Part shown: piece after piece, positions 35,625-48,105 of the stretch
How positions within the stretch are numbered: the stretch's first letter is position 1
How the letters are laid out: each line of letters starts with the position of its first letter
Source of the DNA: Elmis aenea
Lineage: Eukaryota > Arthropoda > Insecta > Coleoptera > Elmidae
DNA: 64,000 nt
Direction of reading: 5' to 3'
Assembly: GCA_947652605.1 (NCBI GenBank)
Contig: OX393582.1
Location: forward strand, 9,262,544-9,326,543
The notes under the pieces: model-generated
The model's database searches: none
Seen by the model: only the letters and a program-made list of their open reading frames with translations
Told to the model about the DNA's origin: nothing
Made by a program: the position numbers and the translations under genes

Positions 35625-37430
35625 AATTTTTTTAACATGGTCTTCAGCAATCTTCCTCAACAAATCATAGTAAAACTTATGAGCAAAATTATCGTTGGCA
35701 CATAAACCATATTTAAATGAACATCCGCATATCAACTTTTTCGGATTTGAAGGGGTTCCTTTCACTAAACTTCTATCGACTCTCTCCAAAAGTTAAAACT
35801 ACATTGTAACATTAATTTACGGTGCTTGATTAGTTTACACATCTATCATTGTCACGAAGAATAAATGGAAAGTTGACGCAAAGGTTACTAAATCCATCAT
35901 TTTTATGCAAAAACCAAATTTCCATTTCCCAGTATCTCTAAACTTTTTTTAAATAAATTGTTAGAGTATTAATAGCGATTCTGTAGCCCCTTCGGGGTTT
36001 CTTTACCGGTAGATCCCGACTTGCGCATTAAACTATCTTTGCGCAAAAAAATTATATTGCGTTTGGTGCTAGTCCCATGTCCCTAAGTGACTCCTTTCCT
36101 GAGATATATCGATTATAACTAAGCCGGTCATATTCTTTGTAGATGAACAATCGATTGGCTCAAATTGTTATTTACAACACTCGTTAATGCTTTTCACAAT
36201 AGAATAAATTTATATTCGTACTACTCGCGCTGCGCGCTCGTACCCAACGGGTGCGTTATACTATACAATTGTGCTTAGAATATTTCTATTTCCCAGTATC
36301 TTTAAACTAGTTTTAAATAAACCGTTAGAGTATAACAAACCTTTTTATGAAGCTAATTCTATTAAAACTATGCGAAACACATTGTTGGTGATAGCTAATA
36401 CAAACAACTGATGGTTACTTACAGATAAGAAGTAAAATAAAAAACTAGCTTTAAATCGTATTTTAACAGCGCGTGTTACGTTGTGTGAAAGCCAAAATAG
36501 TTTTTGCACTTGAAGTAAATAATCTACTCTCGAAAAACTTGAAGTTGTATGCGTTCGAAAACCTGCGGTATTATTTCAGAACTGGTGCAAGTTTTCCGAA
36601 CGCATACTTCGACCCACTGAAAGTAACTTATCGAAATGACTTAAAAATTTTAATGGCCACACACTTAGTACGTGTGTACTATAAGGACGTCTTGGTTCAT
36701 CATACAAATAAAAAACGACTAGAATAATCAAATTCATTTACAAAACATGTACGCGGACATAACAATGGAAGACAAACAAAATAGGTCATGTGATTATACA
36801 GTATCTATTGTTGGAACACATCGCCGCTATTTAGTTAGTCTTTAGTTAATGCAAAAGACCGTGTTAACATCGCTCTATCGGTGGGCGTGTGTGTGTGGGA
36901 GTGTTAAATATGGTTATCGAATAATTGTAGTGCCAGGTCTGCACGGAAAGCCTCCATCTAGCAAAACTTGTAACTTAGAAACCTTCAGTGAAAGTGCAAA
37001 TTACGCAAATGAGCGACATTATTATTAATAACGGATCGTAAGCACACATCATTTACTTATGTAATGATTGGAAACGACTTAAACGAGTTTTCCAGTTAAG
37101 TCCGTACGCCTTGGCACGTACGCTTAATGTTCCTCAGAGAAAAACTGCAATTCAACAACAAACAGACTCGCGTAACTGTCTGTCTCACGATTTCAATACT
37201 AAAAGCACTGTTATTATTTATTCATTATTTGCACAAAAAAAGTTTAAAAATACGGTAAACAATTTGATTATCTTAAGAACGCTGCATTATGGACACTTGA
37301 AAAAGTTGGACACGCAAAGTACTGGGTATTAAAAACAAGATTGTAACAGTGTAACAAATGCACAATGAATTTAAGTAATTTCTCTTTGTTAAATGCTGGA
37401 ATCATTTGAGTGATTCAATTACTATTAAAA
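35625..37430. other. No gene recognised; hairpin at 36,547-36,607
   Basis: GTATGCGTTCGAAAAC and its near-perfect inverted copy form a 16-17 bp stem around a loop of about 27 nt. The frames at 36,473-36,727 and 37,111-37,332 have no recognised domain. No tRNA or snRNA signature was seen. Confidence 0.4.
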
Positions 37431-37434
37431 TAAA

Positions 37435-37740
37435 GTGAATTTTCTTATTCTTCTTCATTTCCTCCATACCCCTCTGTCTTTTGCTAGTGCTCTCATTTTC
37501 TCCACTGTTTTTCCTTTTCCTAACCCTATTTCCAATACTTGGTCTATCCATTTTCCTCTTGGTCTCCATCTTTGTTTTTTGGCTGGTTTTCCAATTTACA
37601 TTATTTTTCTCGTGATTCTGTCAGGTTTCATTTTCACTATATGGCCATACCAGTTTAGTCGTTTGTTTTTTATTTTTTCTATTATTGGTTCTTGTTCTGT
37701 TATTTCTCTAATGTTTTCGTTTTTTATCCAGTCCCATTTA
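37435..37740 (-). pseudogene. RTE-like element fragment (inverted)
   Basis: The reverse complement reads NIREITEQEPIIEKIKNKRL then NWYGHIVKMKPDRITRKIM, matching the 'WxGHxxRMxxxRxxK' region after the reverse transcriptase. It is in frame for about 75 codons and then decays. Confidence 0.65.
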
Positions 37741-37744
37741 AAAA

Positions 37745-37915
37745 TGGAGGAAGGCCAACAATAAAATGGATAAAAAAGTGAAGCATAGAAGAAAAAGGAA
37801 TCAGCTGGAGAGATGTGCCACAATTAGCTAACGATAGACAGGAGTGGAGAAACATAACACAGAAATAGAAAAACATTTCTCGGCACCGAAATGTACAAGA
37901 GGAACAGATTAATTT
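37745..37915 (+). pseudogene. RTE-like element 3' tail, family B, copy 4
   Basis: Carries the AGCTGGAGAGATGTGCCACA block and the AGGAGTGGAGAAACATAACA block shared with copies 1-3. It abuts the inverted fragment to its left. Confidence 0.7.
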
Positions 37916-37919
37916 TCAT

Positions 37920-40420
37920 GTCCTTGACTTCTTCCGTCACAAACTTTTGCATTTTATTTTTAATATTTACTGTTAGTACCAAGTGATCTGAGTATAATAG
38001 GCTATTTAATTTAATTAGTTCAAAATTTTTGTATCCAATTCCAGTGATAAGCTGTTTATGTTTTTCATAAGGTTAATATAAAAATCAGGTTTTTTTTTAA
38101 AAAAAAATCACTTATCAAAATGCAATACCAGTTTCAAGACTCCCGTTTCGTCATTCAACAAGAGACCCCTCTTAAATAAAAATTGATTTTTAAATAAAAC
38201 CTATTTATAATAATTTCTTTGTTTTTGACTAACAATCGATCATATTTTAAAAATACTGTCTTTTTTTCCTTAATGCTGTCTCTTTTTCCTAACACTTTTC
38301 TGTACAAGATTCACAGTTTTCGCGTTCCTTCGTCAACAGTAAATATCTGATTTGTTTATTTTGACAAATCGCTACCTTCAAAGGACTAAAAAATTATTTA
38401 AAATAGTTTATCTTCTTATGTATTTGACTGCAGAAAATCTTATCATCCAGGCGACATCCTTGCTGGTCGATGTAAAATATTTAATTCGTTATCGATTTAA
38501 AATTCATAATTTTAGTAAATTCATTATTATATTAAGAATTGTTTGTATTTTTGTCACTGATTACGTTATTTATTAGTCTTTAAAAGCAAATAAACTCACA
38601 GATTTTTTATCGAAGCAAAAATACATGGATTCATTTTTGATTTGTAAGCTCAATTTTAACGATATTTATTTTCCTACATTTTAACAAGGCGGTCGACAGA
38701 AAAATGAACGACTCCCGACTCTCGACTTCCGGATTCGGTATTATTTAAAACCGACTCAAGACTCCCGGCCCCTTTTAATAAAGCACTACACTGGAAAAAA
38801 ATATAAGGAAAACCGATTAAAACCGATATTGAATATTTTTAATTACGACTAATATCGATTTTTTTTTCGTTTCATTACTTTTCTCATCCTTGATAAACAC
38901 TGAATCAAAGAGTCGGGAGTCGATAGTTTTTCCGACTTCCGACTCCTCCAAAAGGCTTCGACTCCCCGACTCCTGACAGGATTCCGACTTCCCATCCCTG
39001 AATTTTAGAATAATTATTGATTGGTAAAATATTGCTGATTAATTGGCGTTTATTGATTTTACCCCACTTTCTGTGACTCCCAAAATAAGCTGGATTCAAT
39101 TTACTGTGTTTTAGTTAGTAAAAACCACACATCAGCAAATAAAATTTAAAGAATGAGTTGTTTTGATGCAGTCAGCGACGTTTTTAAATCAGATTTGCAT
39201 ATCTTTTCCCAAATTATTTTTTAAATGTGACAAACAGACATATTTTACGAATTTGGCAATGCGATGAAGAGTAAAAATTTCGTCGACTTGGATTATCAGT
39301 GATCACTCCTATGCCATTTATTATAAACCTTGTCAGTTCTTATTGAAGTAATAAATAATGTAACTATACACATACTCTGGAAAAGCGAATAAAAACAAAT
39401 TATTTGCACACTAACGCAACACTTTCTTTTGTTTAAATTATAATTTTGTTATTTATTTAAATAAAGATGCCAACAATCTCTTTAACATTAGATTATTCAT
39501 CGTATACAAGAGAAAATATTTTCCACAATCTTGCAATGGTGTTCTTTTTGGTACTCACTTTCATAAAAAAACATTCTAATGTTTTTAACACTTCTTGCAA
39601 AATAAATCATAAACAATAACATGGTCCTATTTTTGGTCAGGAAAATGTGGAAGCATTGTTGATACAAAGCGGTTATTTTAACTTGATCTAAATGCAAGTG
39701 TTCATTTTCAACGATCCATGCCACTGAATACACACAGTGGAGATTGATTAATGTCTTCCGATCTAGATAGCTTTTCCTGCATAATGTTCCTGCTGCAGCA
39801 GCATTTTTAAATATTACCAAAAAAAATCGTTAGGTGGAATTGTTAGATGGTAGTTTTAGCTCATGAAAACACAACAAGAACGCATCTTTACAATTTTCAA
39901 AACACAAAAAAAATCTATCTGAGATAACTGCCAGATTAATTTTAAAACCAAATAACATTATCTGTCTATATTGCTTTATGTTATTTAAATATGCAACACA
40001 AAAAAAAAACTACTAAGAATAAGCCCCAACAAAAGTAATAATAGTTTAACTATAGACTGACTAAAAATCGGTACCCAATATATTAAGAAAACATTTTACA
40101 AAGTCTTCTCTAACTGGTAATACAAAAAACTAGCTTATTATGCCTGAAAAAAAGTACAAAGATGGCCCAACTAGAAAGAAATATTAGGATTAACGTAATA
40201 TTCCTGAAAACGTACGTCCATACTTCAATTCACTGATTCAATTTAAAAATTTTAATATAAAGGAAACCAATCTTGCAGTCATCTTAAAAAAAATACAACC
40301 ATCTTATGGTAGACTATTTCGCCTTTTACTTTAATTGTACTGTATATTTAAACTTGATTGAAATCGAGAATGCAAAGTTTATCAAACTCAATAAGTTATA
40401 AAAGAAATCCATCCGGATAA
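37920..40420. other. Intergenic; GACTCCCGACTC-rich hAT-like remnant at 38,690-38,999
   Basis: At 38,690-38,770 and 38,895-38,999 the sequence repeats variants of GACTCCCGACTC and CCGACTCC. The right end reads CTTCCCATCCCTG, the complement of a hAT-like CAGGGATGGGAAG terminus. The left end is not recognisable. The 107-codon minus frame at 39,497-39,820 has no ATG start and no domain. Confidence 0.45.
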
Positions 40421-40423
40421 AAC

Positions 40424-40839
40424 CAGGGGTTTGGAGCACTCCAATTTTTTAATTGCTCCGCTTCGGCATCAAAATGCCTGCTCCAGCTCCGCTCCATGCT
40501 CCAAATATTGTTAAAATTTTTAAAACAGGTTTTTTAATAAAAAAATTCGTTTTTAGAAACAACGTTTTAATTTTTTTGTATATGTGAAAGTTGGTCAAAA
40601 ACTAAAAATATTTGACCCTAACAAACAAAAGAAGTTAAATACATTTTTGAAAGAACAAATTATTAATCTTTAACGGTTGAAAAAAAGAAAAAAAAATGTA
40701 TTTTTGTTAAATTGTACATAATAAACTGGAGCAGTGGAGCAATCAAAATTATTTGCTCCGGGCTCCGCTCCTGCTCCGGGCAAAAACCCATTGCTCCACT
40801 GCTCCGTGCTTCAGCTCCGTGCTCCGCTTCAAACCCCTG
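40424..40839. mobile_element. hAT-like MITE with GCTCC-rich ends
   Basis: Starts CAGGGGTTTGGAGCAC and ends with the imperfect complement GCTTCAAACCCCTG. The 8 bp outside the left end (GATAAAAC) and right end (GATAAAAG) agree at 7 of 8 positions, which fits the 8-bp target duplication of hAT transposons. Subterminal DNA is full of GCTCC and GGAGC motifs, plausible transposase sites. The length is 416 bp with no coding capacity. Confidence 0.8.
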
Positions 40840-41020
40840 GATAAAAGAATTGAACTTCAAGTGAGATAGGTTAAAATACAAATACCAATAGTAGAGTGTC
40901 ACTTCTTTCGACAGCATAACCATTAAACAGCCTAAAAAAATAGTTTTTTCTACAATCGTCACTAAACTAGCTCAATAAGTACCCAAAAGCGGCTGTAATA
41001 ACCATTTTTACTGCCATGCG

Positions 41021-41080
41021 GCAGTAAAAGAGTAAAATAGGCAGTAAAAAAGTAAAATAGGCAGTAAAAAAGTAAAATGC
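41021..41080 (+). repeat. Tandem repeat, three 20-bp units
   Basis: GCAGTAAAAAAGTAAAATAG is repeated three times with single-base changes. GGCAGTAAAG recurs at 41,245, where it forms a long hairpin with 41,330-41,341. Confidence 0.85.
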
Positions 41081-41243
41081 GCTACGCTCATTGGTTGAAT
41101 TTAGAAAAATTGAGAGTGTTTTTGTTCAAAGATACATATTTGACAGGAGAATGAGAATCTGACAGATGAAGTACAATTTTATCTATTTGCTTGATTTTTC
41201 GCTATTGCTTTGACGATTGCGGAAAAAATTTAATATGCACCTC

Positions 41244-41341
41244 GGCAGTAAAGTTCTTTTTTATCACTCGCGTGGTTATTTTTCTTAACTTCATCTCGGC
41301 AAATAATATCCACACTGATAAAAAGTCGAACTTTACTGCCT
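41244..41341. repeat. 98-bp inverted repeat
   Basis: GGCAGTAAAGTTC followed by TTTTTTATCA pairs with TGATAAAAAG then GAACTTTACTGCC about 60 bp downstream. It is probably a small MITE related to the tandem array 160 bp to the left. Confidence 0.65.
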
Positions 41342-41349
41342 TGGTACAT

Positions 41350-43490
41350 AAATAACTATTTTTTTTTTGCAGGTAGCAAAAAAGTTCTTATTCTAGTGTT
41401 TTGGTGGTTTATTTAACTGTTTGTTTTGTCGTGAATTGCAGTTTTTAAAATTATTCAGTTATTTTTTGCTCACAAACTATGAATTTTCCATTCACTTTAC
41501 ACCATGCTAATTTAAAATACACAAACATATGAAATAACAGGTTTATTAATACATAATAAATATAAAAGACAATAAAAAGTTGCCAAGATATTTAAGCGAT
41601 TTGTGTCTTATTCAATCGATTTTTATTCAGAAATCTTGGTGTATTTATTCAGCTGTTCGTTATTGTACCTAATTTTAGTTACTAGTTTTAAATTCACTAT
41701 TAAATAAGACAAAATTCATCACAAGCCAACTCTATCTCCGTTTACATATGTGGCCCTTAAAGAGTCTATTTCCAACTGCCTTCCTTTGATATCATCGCCT
41801 CGGTGTTACTTTAATGGCGAGAATGAAAAAAAAACGACATAAAATGTAACACGATCAACTACATAATAAAATATTATCTATCGAGATAAGGCCGCTTAAA
41901 ACTCGTGAAAATTTTAATTAATTCACACGACTTGTTTGACAAAAAGATACCCAATGAGATTAACATTTTTATTCGCAACACCTCGCGGACTCGTATTTGA
42001 AATTTTTATCAAAGAAGTAACTCAAGGCAGTTTTTATTTCAAACGGCCGTTTAAGGACAACCAAGGACTACAACAGAACACAATTTCCTATCGGCGTCAA
42101 TCATTTGTGAACGTTGTAATGCGATCCTGACAGTCGTAAAATGATATTTTTACGGATACAAAGAAGTTCGGTTTTTACAGAGTAACTTAATCTTTAAAAT
42201 GCAAAGAAGAATCCGCGTTTTTGTATTTTTAATTTACATATCTACATTTAAATATTTTTACGACCATTTGATATGGATGGAGGAGATAGAAGTCGACTAT
42301 TATTTACTCAAAGGGGTTTTTAGATGAAAGTCCTACGTAGTTACTTTCCGGAGTTCAAAATAAATAACAGCAAATATTGTAAACAAATAATGTCAGTATA
42401 ACACCTCTCAGTATCTATTGCATAATTGCAAAATAAAACGTTAAGGCAAAACAATTAAATTAAGACATCTTAGAGTTTAAGGATTCTTTGCAACACTTTT
42501 CTAAATAACTAGCACGTAGCCCGTCCTAGGACGGGTATATTATATGTCTTAAATTACTTTTTATAATAACATAACCTTTTATAATATCATAACCTCAAAC
42601 CCTGATAGACGTCAAAACTGACAAATTTATTTTGTAGCTATTTTCATGCGTTATTTTGTAGCTATTTTCATGCGTTACAGAGTCACAGAGTCACAGACTC
42701 ACAGAGTCACAGAGTCAGCCTGGACTTTTATATATATTTATAACGGAATAACGGAATTTCCAGTTTATTTATGTAGTTATAAGCAAAATATAAAACATGT
42801 CAGCAAAATTTGTTTTCGTAAAATAAAATTCCAGATCGTGTTACTAATGTTACTATTCACAAAGAAAAATTAAATGATTTTAGCTAAGTAAACTAAATGT
42901 AATAAAACTGTTAAGAACCAACTCGAATCACCTAAAATTCCGTTTGTTTTTAATAAAAATAATGCTCAAAGTTAAGGCCAAATGGATTTACGCATTTTTC
43001 TACAAACTGCTGTTGTTATAAGTTAAATTTGCAAATCATGCAACGGCAGACAAGCTCTTTGAAGCCGTTTGGACTATTAAAACTGCACGTAACTTTGTGC
43101 TATGTCTCGAAAACGGTTCAGCTAATTAGTTTCTGTTTTTAGTTTATACTGTTAATTTCTCCTATAAATTTCAGACAACTCGACAATGAAATCAAAATTG
43201 GAACACCCTTTAAAAGTATTTTTTTAACATACAAGCATTTAAGACTTGCTATAATATGCCTTTACTAATTTATTGTAACAAATGTAAGCATTGTATAGAA
43301 AATAAATACATTTACTTGACAAAGTGTGCATTTTTATGATTAGTAGACGCTTTTACTAATCTATTTCAGCAAATGTATGCATTGTCCTGTAAATGTGTAC
43401 ATTTATAAGGAATAGTAGACATTTTTATGTATACACTGACTAGTTAGTGCATACATTTTCCTTGCTTTGAGCTTTTACTGCAATATATTT
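41350..43490. other. No gene recognised; short repeats
   Basis: A perfect 16-bp palindrome CCCGTCCTAGGACGGG is at 42,520-42,535. A 24-bp direct duplication lies at about 42,630-42,675, followed by a 10-bp tandem array of ACAGAGTCAC (42,676-42,718). A roughly 100-bp tandem duplication spans 43,260-43,440. The coding frames (41,936-42,130; 42,646-42,873) are not credible. Confidence 0.5.
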
Positions 43491-43494
43491 TATT

Positions 43495-43802
43495 GTAAAA
43501 ACTCGGAAATTGGTAAATCTTCGATTTTACCAGTAAATCCTCGCATTTTCCATAGTGAGGTGGTAGAAGTCCGAAATTAGCTTCTTAAAGCTTCCATTGC
43601 AGGCTTTTACGTTCGTTTACATTAAAGAAAGCTTTAGCTAACCTGATCCACGTTCATTTGGTCAGTAAAAGAAGGCCAGGTTAAAGTTGTTTCTTTAATA
43701 AATAATAAAAATTAAGCTGATTTCGAACTTTTACCACCTCACTGTGGCAAATGCTAGGATTTGCCGGTGAAACCTAGCATTTGCCGAATTTTGGGCTTTT
43801 AC
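43495..43802. mobile_element. MITE with about 90-bp inverted repeats
   Basis: The left arm 43,495-43,583 and right arm 43,716-43,802 match inverted, with shared blocks GTGAGGTGGTA and (C/G)GAAAT. The spacer is about 130 bp. No coding capacity or clear target duplication. Confidence 0.75.
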
Positions 43803-44002
43803 AGAAACATAACCACAAGCTGTATCAGCTGATAACTAAAAACTAGAACATTTAAGGGGACTACAGCATATTGAAAAATAAGCAGAATGTGTCAACGCCT
43901 GTGGCCAAACTATCGATAACAAATTGTTACTGATGATTACAACGAAGTTATTGCTAATACTGTAAACTGAAATATTTCCAATTTTTCAGGATATTTTAGG
44001 GG

Positions 44003-44817
44003 GTTGAGGAAAATTGCTCGAAAACAATTGCTTGAAAGAAAATTGCTCAAAAGAAAATTGCTCGAAAGAAAATTGCTTGAAATCAATTGCTCGAAAAATT
44101 GTATCTCGAATGAACAGTTTCTCGAAAGCCTAGTTGCTCAAATAACAATTTCTCGATAAATAAATGGGTCAAAAAAATTTAAAAAAAATTACTTAAAGGT
44201 AGTTTATTAAATTTATATAAATACAAAATAATTAAATGTACTAGAAAAGTTGTTTGCAATTGTTTACACTTAATCCTTAACAAGTATATAGAAATGCAGA
44301 ATATCAACAAAGCCTTAACGAGTTGAAAATAGAACAATTTTTGTCTGGCGTTGAACCTCCAATCGGTAGCGATTGAGCAGGAAGAATATTGCGCATACTG
44401 CAAAATTTTGAGTACAACGTAGATATTACAGGATATCTTCGCAGTCATGCTCACAACATTGGTTTTTAAGTGTACAATGTACATATATTTGTAAATAAAT
44501 GTAAATACATTTTTCCAAGTGTAAACAAATGTAAATGACTTTTCTAGTACATTTAATTATTTTGTATTTATATAAATTTAATAAATTTTCTTCAAGTAAC
44601 TTATTTCATTATTTCGAGCTATTTTTTTTTTATCGAGAAATTGTTATTCGGGCAACTAGGCTTTCGAGGAACTTTCCATTCGAGAAACAATTTTTCGATT
44701 AATTTATTTCGAGCAATTTTCTTTCGGGCAATTGCTTTCGAGCAATTTTCTTTCGGGCAATTGTTTTCGAGCAATTTTATTTCGGGCAATTGTTTTCGAG
44801 AAATTTTTACCAAACCA
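44003..44817. mobile_element. Foldback-type element, arms of about 280 bp made partly of tandem repeats
   Basis: The outer 170 bp of each arm is a tandem array of 15-17 bp units of the type GAAAATTGCTCGAAA in the left arm, complementary in the right arm. The inner part of each arm is unique and also matches inverted (for example AATTAAATGTACTAGAAAAG). Inverted repeats composed of tandem subrepeats are characteristic of Drosophila-type Foldback elements. The open frame in the centre (44,179-44,484) has no recognisable domain. Confidence 0.8.
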
Positions 44818-44819
44818 TT

Positions 44820-46318
44820 TAAGGATCTAGGCACATCTTGCATATTTTCAGTTTAGGTTTTTACTATGCACGTAAAAGACTTAATTGAAAACTTAACCCT
44901 CTTTTTATCTCTTAACTCTTTTCCAGATCCCCATGTTCTTTATGATAAACCAAGGACCCTGTATATTTACTTGATCATGCGTTCCTTATAAGCAAGTGAT
45001 ATTATTATTAAGCTGCTATTATACTAACTGCAAGTTATCGAAGATACGTGTATGCGATATTGCAGTGAATGGTCAACTTGTTTTTAAATCGATCAGCCAG
45101 TAAAAGCGAGAAGATAATTAAATATCAGCTCTTAAAGGCAATAACGAACGTAATAGACCTCACAAAGCAGGAAAGTTCGAATGTTTACGACCGCCCATTG
45201 TAGTCGCAGACGCCAATAAATATGCGCAAACGATTAAATAAAAGTTTGATTTTATGTGCAAGTAGTGCGTGCAGCCTTAGCCAGCCTTTTTCTATGTATG
45301 GTTGGTCGCCATCGGCCGTATTAATCGCCAGCCGCTTAAAACCGCATGTGCAGTGGTATAAATGCAATAGTGCAACTTGGCTCAAGGTCACCAGTACCGG
45401 ACACGGTTAGGTATTCAACAACCGGTACACTCCGGACAACAAATCAAACAACCTAATTGCACATTTAAAAACCAGGATGGGTAATTTCGGACACTTTGTT
45501 TCTCGAAACGCCCGCAACAGCTGTCACGAGAGAGACACATTAGGACAACCGTAAAAAAAGACCTCCGAGACGCTTTTTCGGGAACAAATGGAATAATTAC
45601 TAGTCTACACCGAGACATTACAAGCTCTAGCAACAGCCATATACGTATGTTATACAAAAACCACCTGCAAATCATTACCCGAAACGTTATTACAAATTTA
45701 ACAAGCGTCAGCTTGGGATAATGATCATAAATCGTAGGTATACCTGCTGAAATCCTTCTGAATTCTTAGCCTCGTACGAAATTAACCTGTCTGAGGCCCG
45801 ACTCTCGTACGAGTGAAAAGTATTAATATTCTGTAACTATAATTCACGGCACCCATTATTTATAAACATTCGGGATTGTATTTGCACATGTCGAAAAAAA
45901 ATATTAGCAATTCTAAACATCACTTAGACCAGTAGTTGCAAGTGCTGCTAGAATAATAAAACTATTTTTAAATTATACCAGTTCGATGATATGAATGGAG
46001 CATATCGTGCCCAAACTTTAATCGAAACCCTCTCGTTGGGTCAATGATTTCAAAGAGTTATTTTTATAAACACTGATAGACCTTTTGTTAATAGTTTCAT
46101 TATGTATCGAAATATTAAGCGCTATGGAAAGAATTAACATCAATTCAGATTATTTACTTGAATGTGAGATTGTGGCACCAATATTTTTAACTCAAAAATT
46201 TATGGTATCAACACGAAATTCTTTGCATTCTTGCATAATGTATAGCTCTGAAGTATATAAAACAACTTCTTACGATTTTTCTATAAATGTTTAACAACCA
46301 ACTAAAACATTGAATGAC
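44820..46318. other. No gene recognised; GC-richer patch at 45,150-45,700
   Basis: At 45,150-45,700 composition is higher in GC and CpG than around it. A TATAAATG motif at about 45,355 could be a core promoter, but no supported coding exon follows. The frames at 45,222-45,410 (+) and 45,415-45,675 (-) have no domain. Confidence 0.35.
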
Positions 46319-46322
46319 TGTA

Positions 46323-46962
46323 CAGGGTGGTCCAAATTCGATGGGATTACATTGGTATCTCACTTAATAGTCAAGATAAAGAAACGGTTAAATTTTACAA
46401 ATGTGCAGTTTTTTAAGACACACTCAGAGGCGTTATCAAAAATATTCTATCATTTTCGGTTTTCGAGTTGTTGGAGAAAAACTTTTTTTTTTGTATATTT
46501 ATAATGTGTCATATCTCTCTTATTTTGGTAAATATCTAAAGAGTTTACGAAAATTGTTTGTAGATATTTTTATATAGATTTTGATAGTTAAAAAAAAACA
46601 ATTTTTTCGCTCGCCGTTAAAAAGTTATGACACAAACTTACCTTTTTTTAAATGGAAGCTATAGTTGGCTATGACCTATTTAAATTCCTTATTTTTTCCC
46701 ATTCCAAATATATAGGGGTTCATGTATTTATTTTTAATAATACGCTAGTTACAGTGGTTTTTTAATTATTTTTTTTAAAGATGGAAAACAAAATGTAGGC
46801 TGTTTAAACAAACAAAAAAAAAAAACAAGAAAAACCGGAATATTTTTGAAAACTGTTTTGAGTTTGTCGCAAAAACCGCACACTTTTGGTAATTTAACCG
46901 TTTCTCTATCTTGACTATTAAGCTAGATACCCTAGTAATCCCATCGAATTTGGAAAACCCTG
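46323..46962. mobile_element. Non-autonomous DNA element with about 100-bp inverted repeats
   Basis: The ends are CAGGGTGGTCCAAATTCGAT and its near complement ATCGAATTTGGAAAACCCTG. The arms extend about 100 bp (including TTAATAGTCAAGATA) and TA flanks both ends, as in Tc1/mariner-type MITEs. The interior resembles that at 6,557-7,000. Confidence 0.8.
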
Positions 46963-47414
46963 TACACTTTACGCATTTTTTTTTTAAAGCGATAATTGCA
47001 AACCAAACAGTTGCATTCAATTAGAGCTAAAATTTAAACAAATGCAGTTCCAAAAGCAACGTTATTTGTTTTATTTTTAAGGTTTCTTCAGTTTGTTTAC
47101 TGTCTTTTTGACTCATCACGAATAAAACTGCATTAACTTTAGTCAAAAGCAATTCACAAATTACACGGTTTGACTGTCGCACCCCTATAACTTTGATATT
47201 TTAAGAGGAAGCACCTATAAACCTTATATTTCTGTAAATCGTGATAAATTCTATATCGCATGACGTTCAAATGTTTTTTTCTACGATAAAATATGTCAAA
47301 CTGGCGATAGTCAACTATTTTTTGATAAAACATGAGTAGTGTGTATTTGTCTTTTCAACAGCAGTTTAGGGTGTCCCAAAAGTGACTATCAACTTTGTAG
47401 ACGAATTGTATGTG

Positions 47415-47463
47415 ACCGTGGAGGGATTTAGTCGTGATTTTCAAGAACCGTGGAGGGATTTAG
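47415..47463 (+). repeat. Direct repeat pair near the Polinton left end
   Basis: ACCGTGGAGGGATTTAG occurs at 47,415-47,431 and again at 47,447-47,463, a 32-bp period. Just downstream are a (GT)n run (about 47,521-47,539) and a very GC-rich (GGGGCG)n-like stretch to 47,590. These may be subterminal sites of the element. Confidence 0.7.
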
Positions 47464-47630
47464 GCGCAATAATTTGTTCAAGATCTGCGATGAGAGTTAG
47501 GCGGGGCGTGACGTAGTGCTTTGTGTGTGTGTGTGTGTCGTGGGGCTGGTCGGGGCGTGCGTGTGGGGCGGGGGCGGGGGCGGGGGTCGGATTAAAACGA
47601 AAATTTATGAAATTGCTTTGAAATTATAGC

Positions 47631-47932
47631 AAATATAGTATACGTATGTAATGGCAATAGTTAAATTGTTAGTTACAAAGAGAAATATTACAATAATTTA
47701 TTTCACCGGTCTACTTCTACTATACGTGGACTGATATTAGAGTCTAGAGTGTTTCAAAACGGCCATAAATGTCGACTCCAGTCGACATTGACGAATGTTT
47801 TGAATCACGCCTTTGAACTGTAATATTAGTCGACGTCTATTAGAAGTAGACAGTTGAAGTAAATTATTGTAATATGGTTCTTTGTTAAACTAACAATTTA
47901 GCGATTGCCATTTCATGCGCGAACTATATTTT
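47631..47932. repeat. 302-bp imperfect palindrome
   Basis: The left arm 47,631-47,777 matches the reverse complement of 47,780-47,932 along almost its full length with scattered mismatches and small gaps. The centre is TGTCGACTCCAGTCGACA. Shared blocks include ATTACAATAATTTA, GTCTACTTCTA and TAAATTGTTAGTT. It could extrude as a cruciform. It may be an inserted MITE, a subterminal structure of the Polinton, or a head-to-head joint of two termini. Confidence 0.85.
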
Positions 47933-48105
47933 GAAAGAGCTAAAAATTCAAAAAATGTTTTATTTAGAAAAAAGATTATACAAAAAAATGTTATTAATAC
48001 ATTTATAAAACTTATAAACTAAGTGCATGCTATAAAACGTATAAAATTAAAGTTCATGTATCCAGTCGTTGTTGTTGAGCATAGGCGGCGGCGGTGAACG
48101 TCGTA

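Noticed and set aside
36547..36607. Small structured RNA gene from the strong hairpin
   Set aside because: No tRNA, snRNA or microRNA-type features beyond the stem; more likely a relic of a MITE.
39497..39820. 107-codon minus-strand frame
   Set aside because: Begins with TTG only, no family, composition of random AT-rich sequence.
42520..42720. CRISPR-like or Helitron end from the palindrome and tandem ACAGAGTCAC units
   Set aside because: No spacers between units, and no CTRR end or TC start placed around the hairpin; simple tandem repeats explain it.
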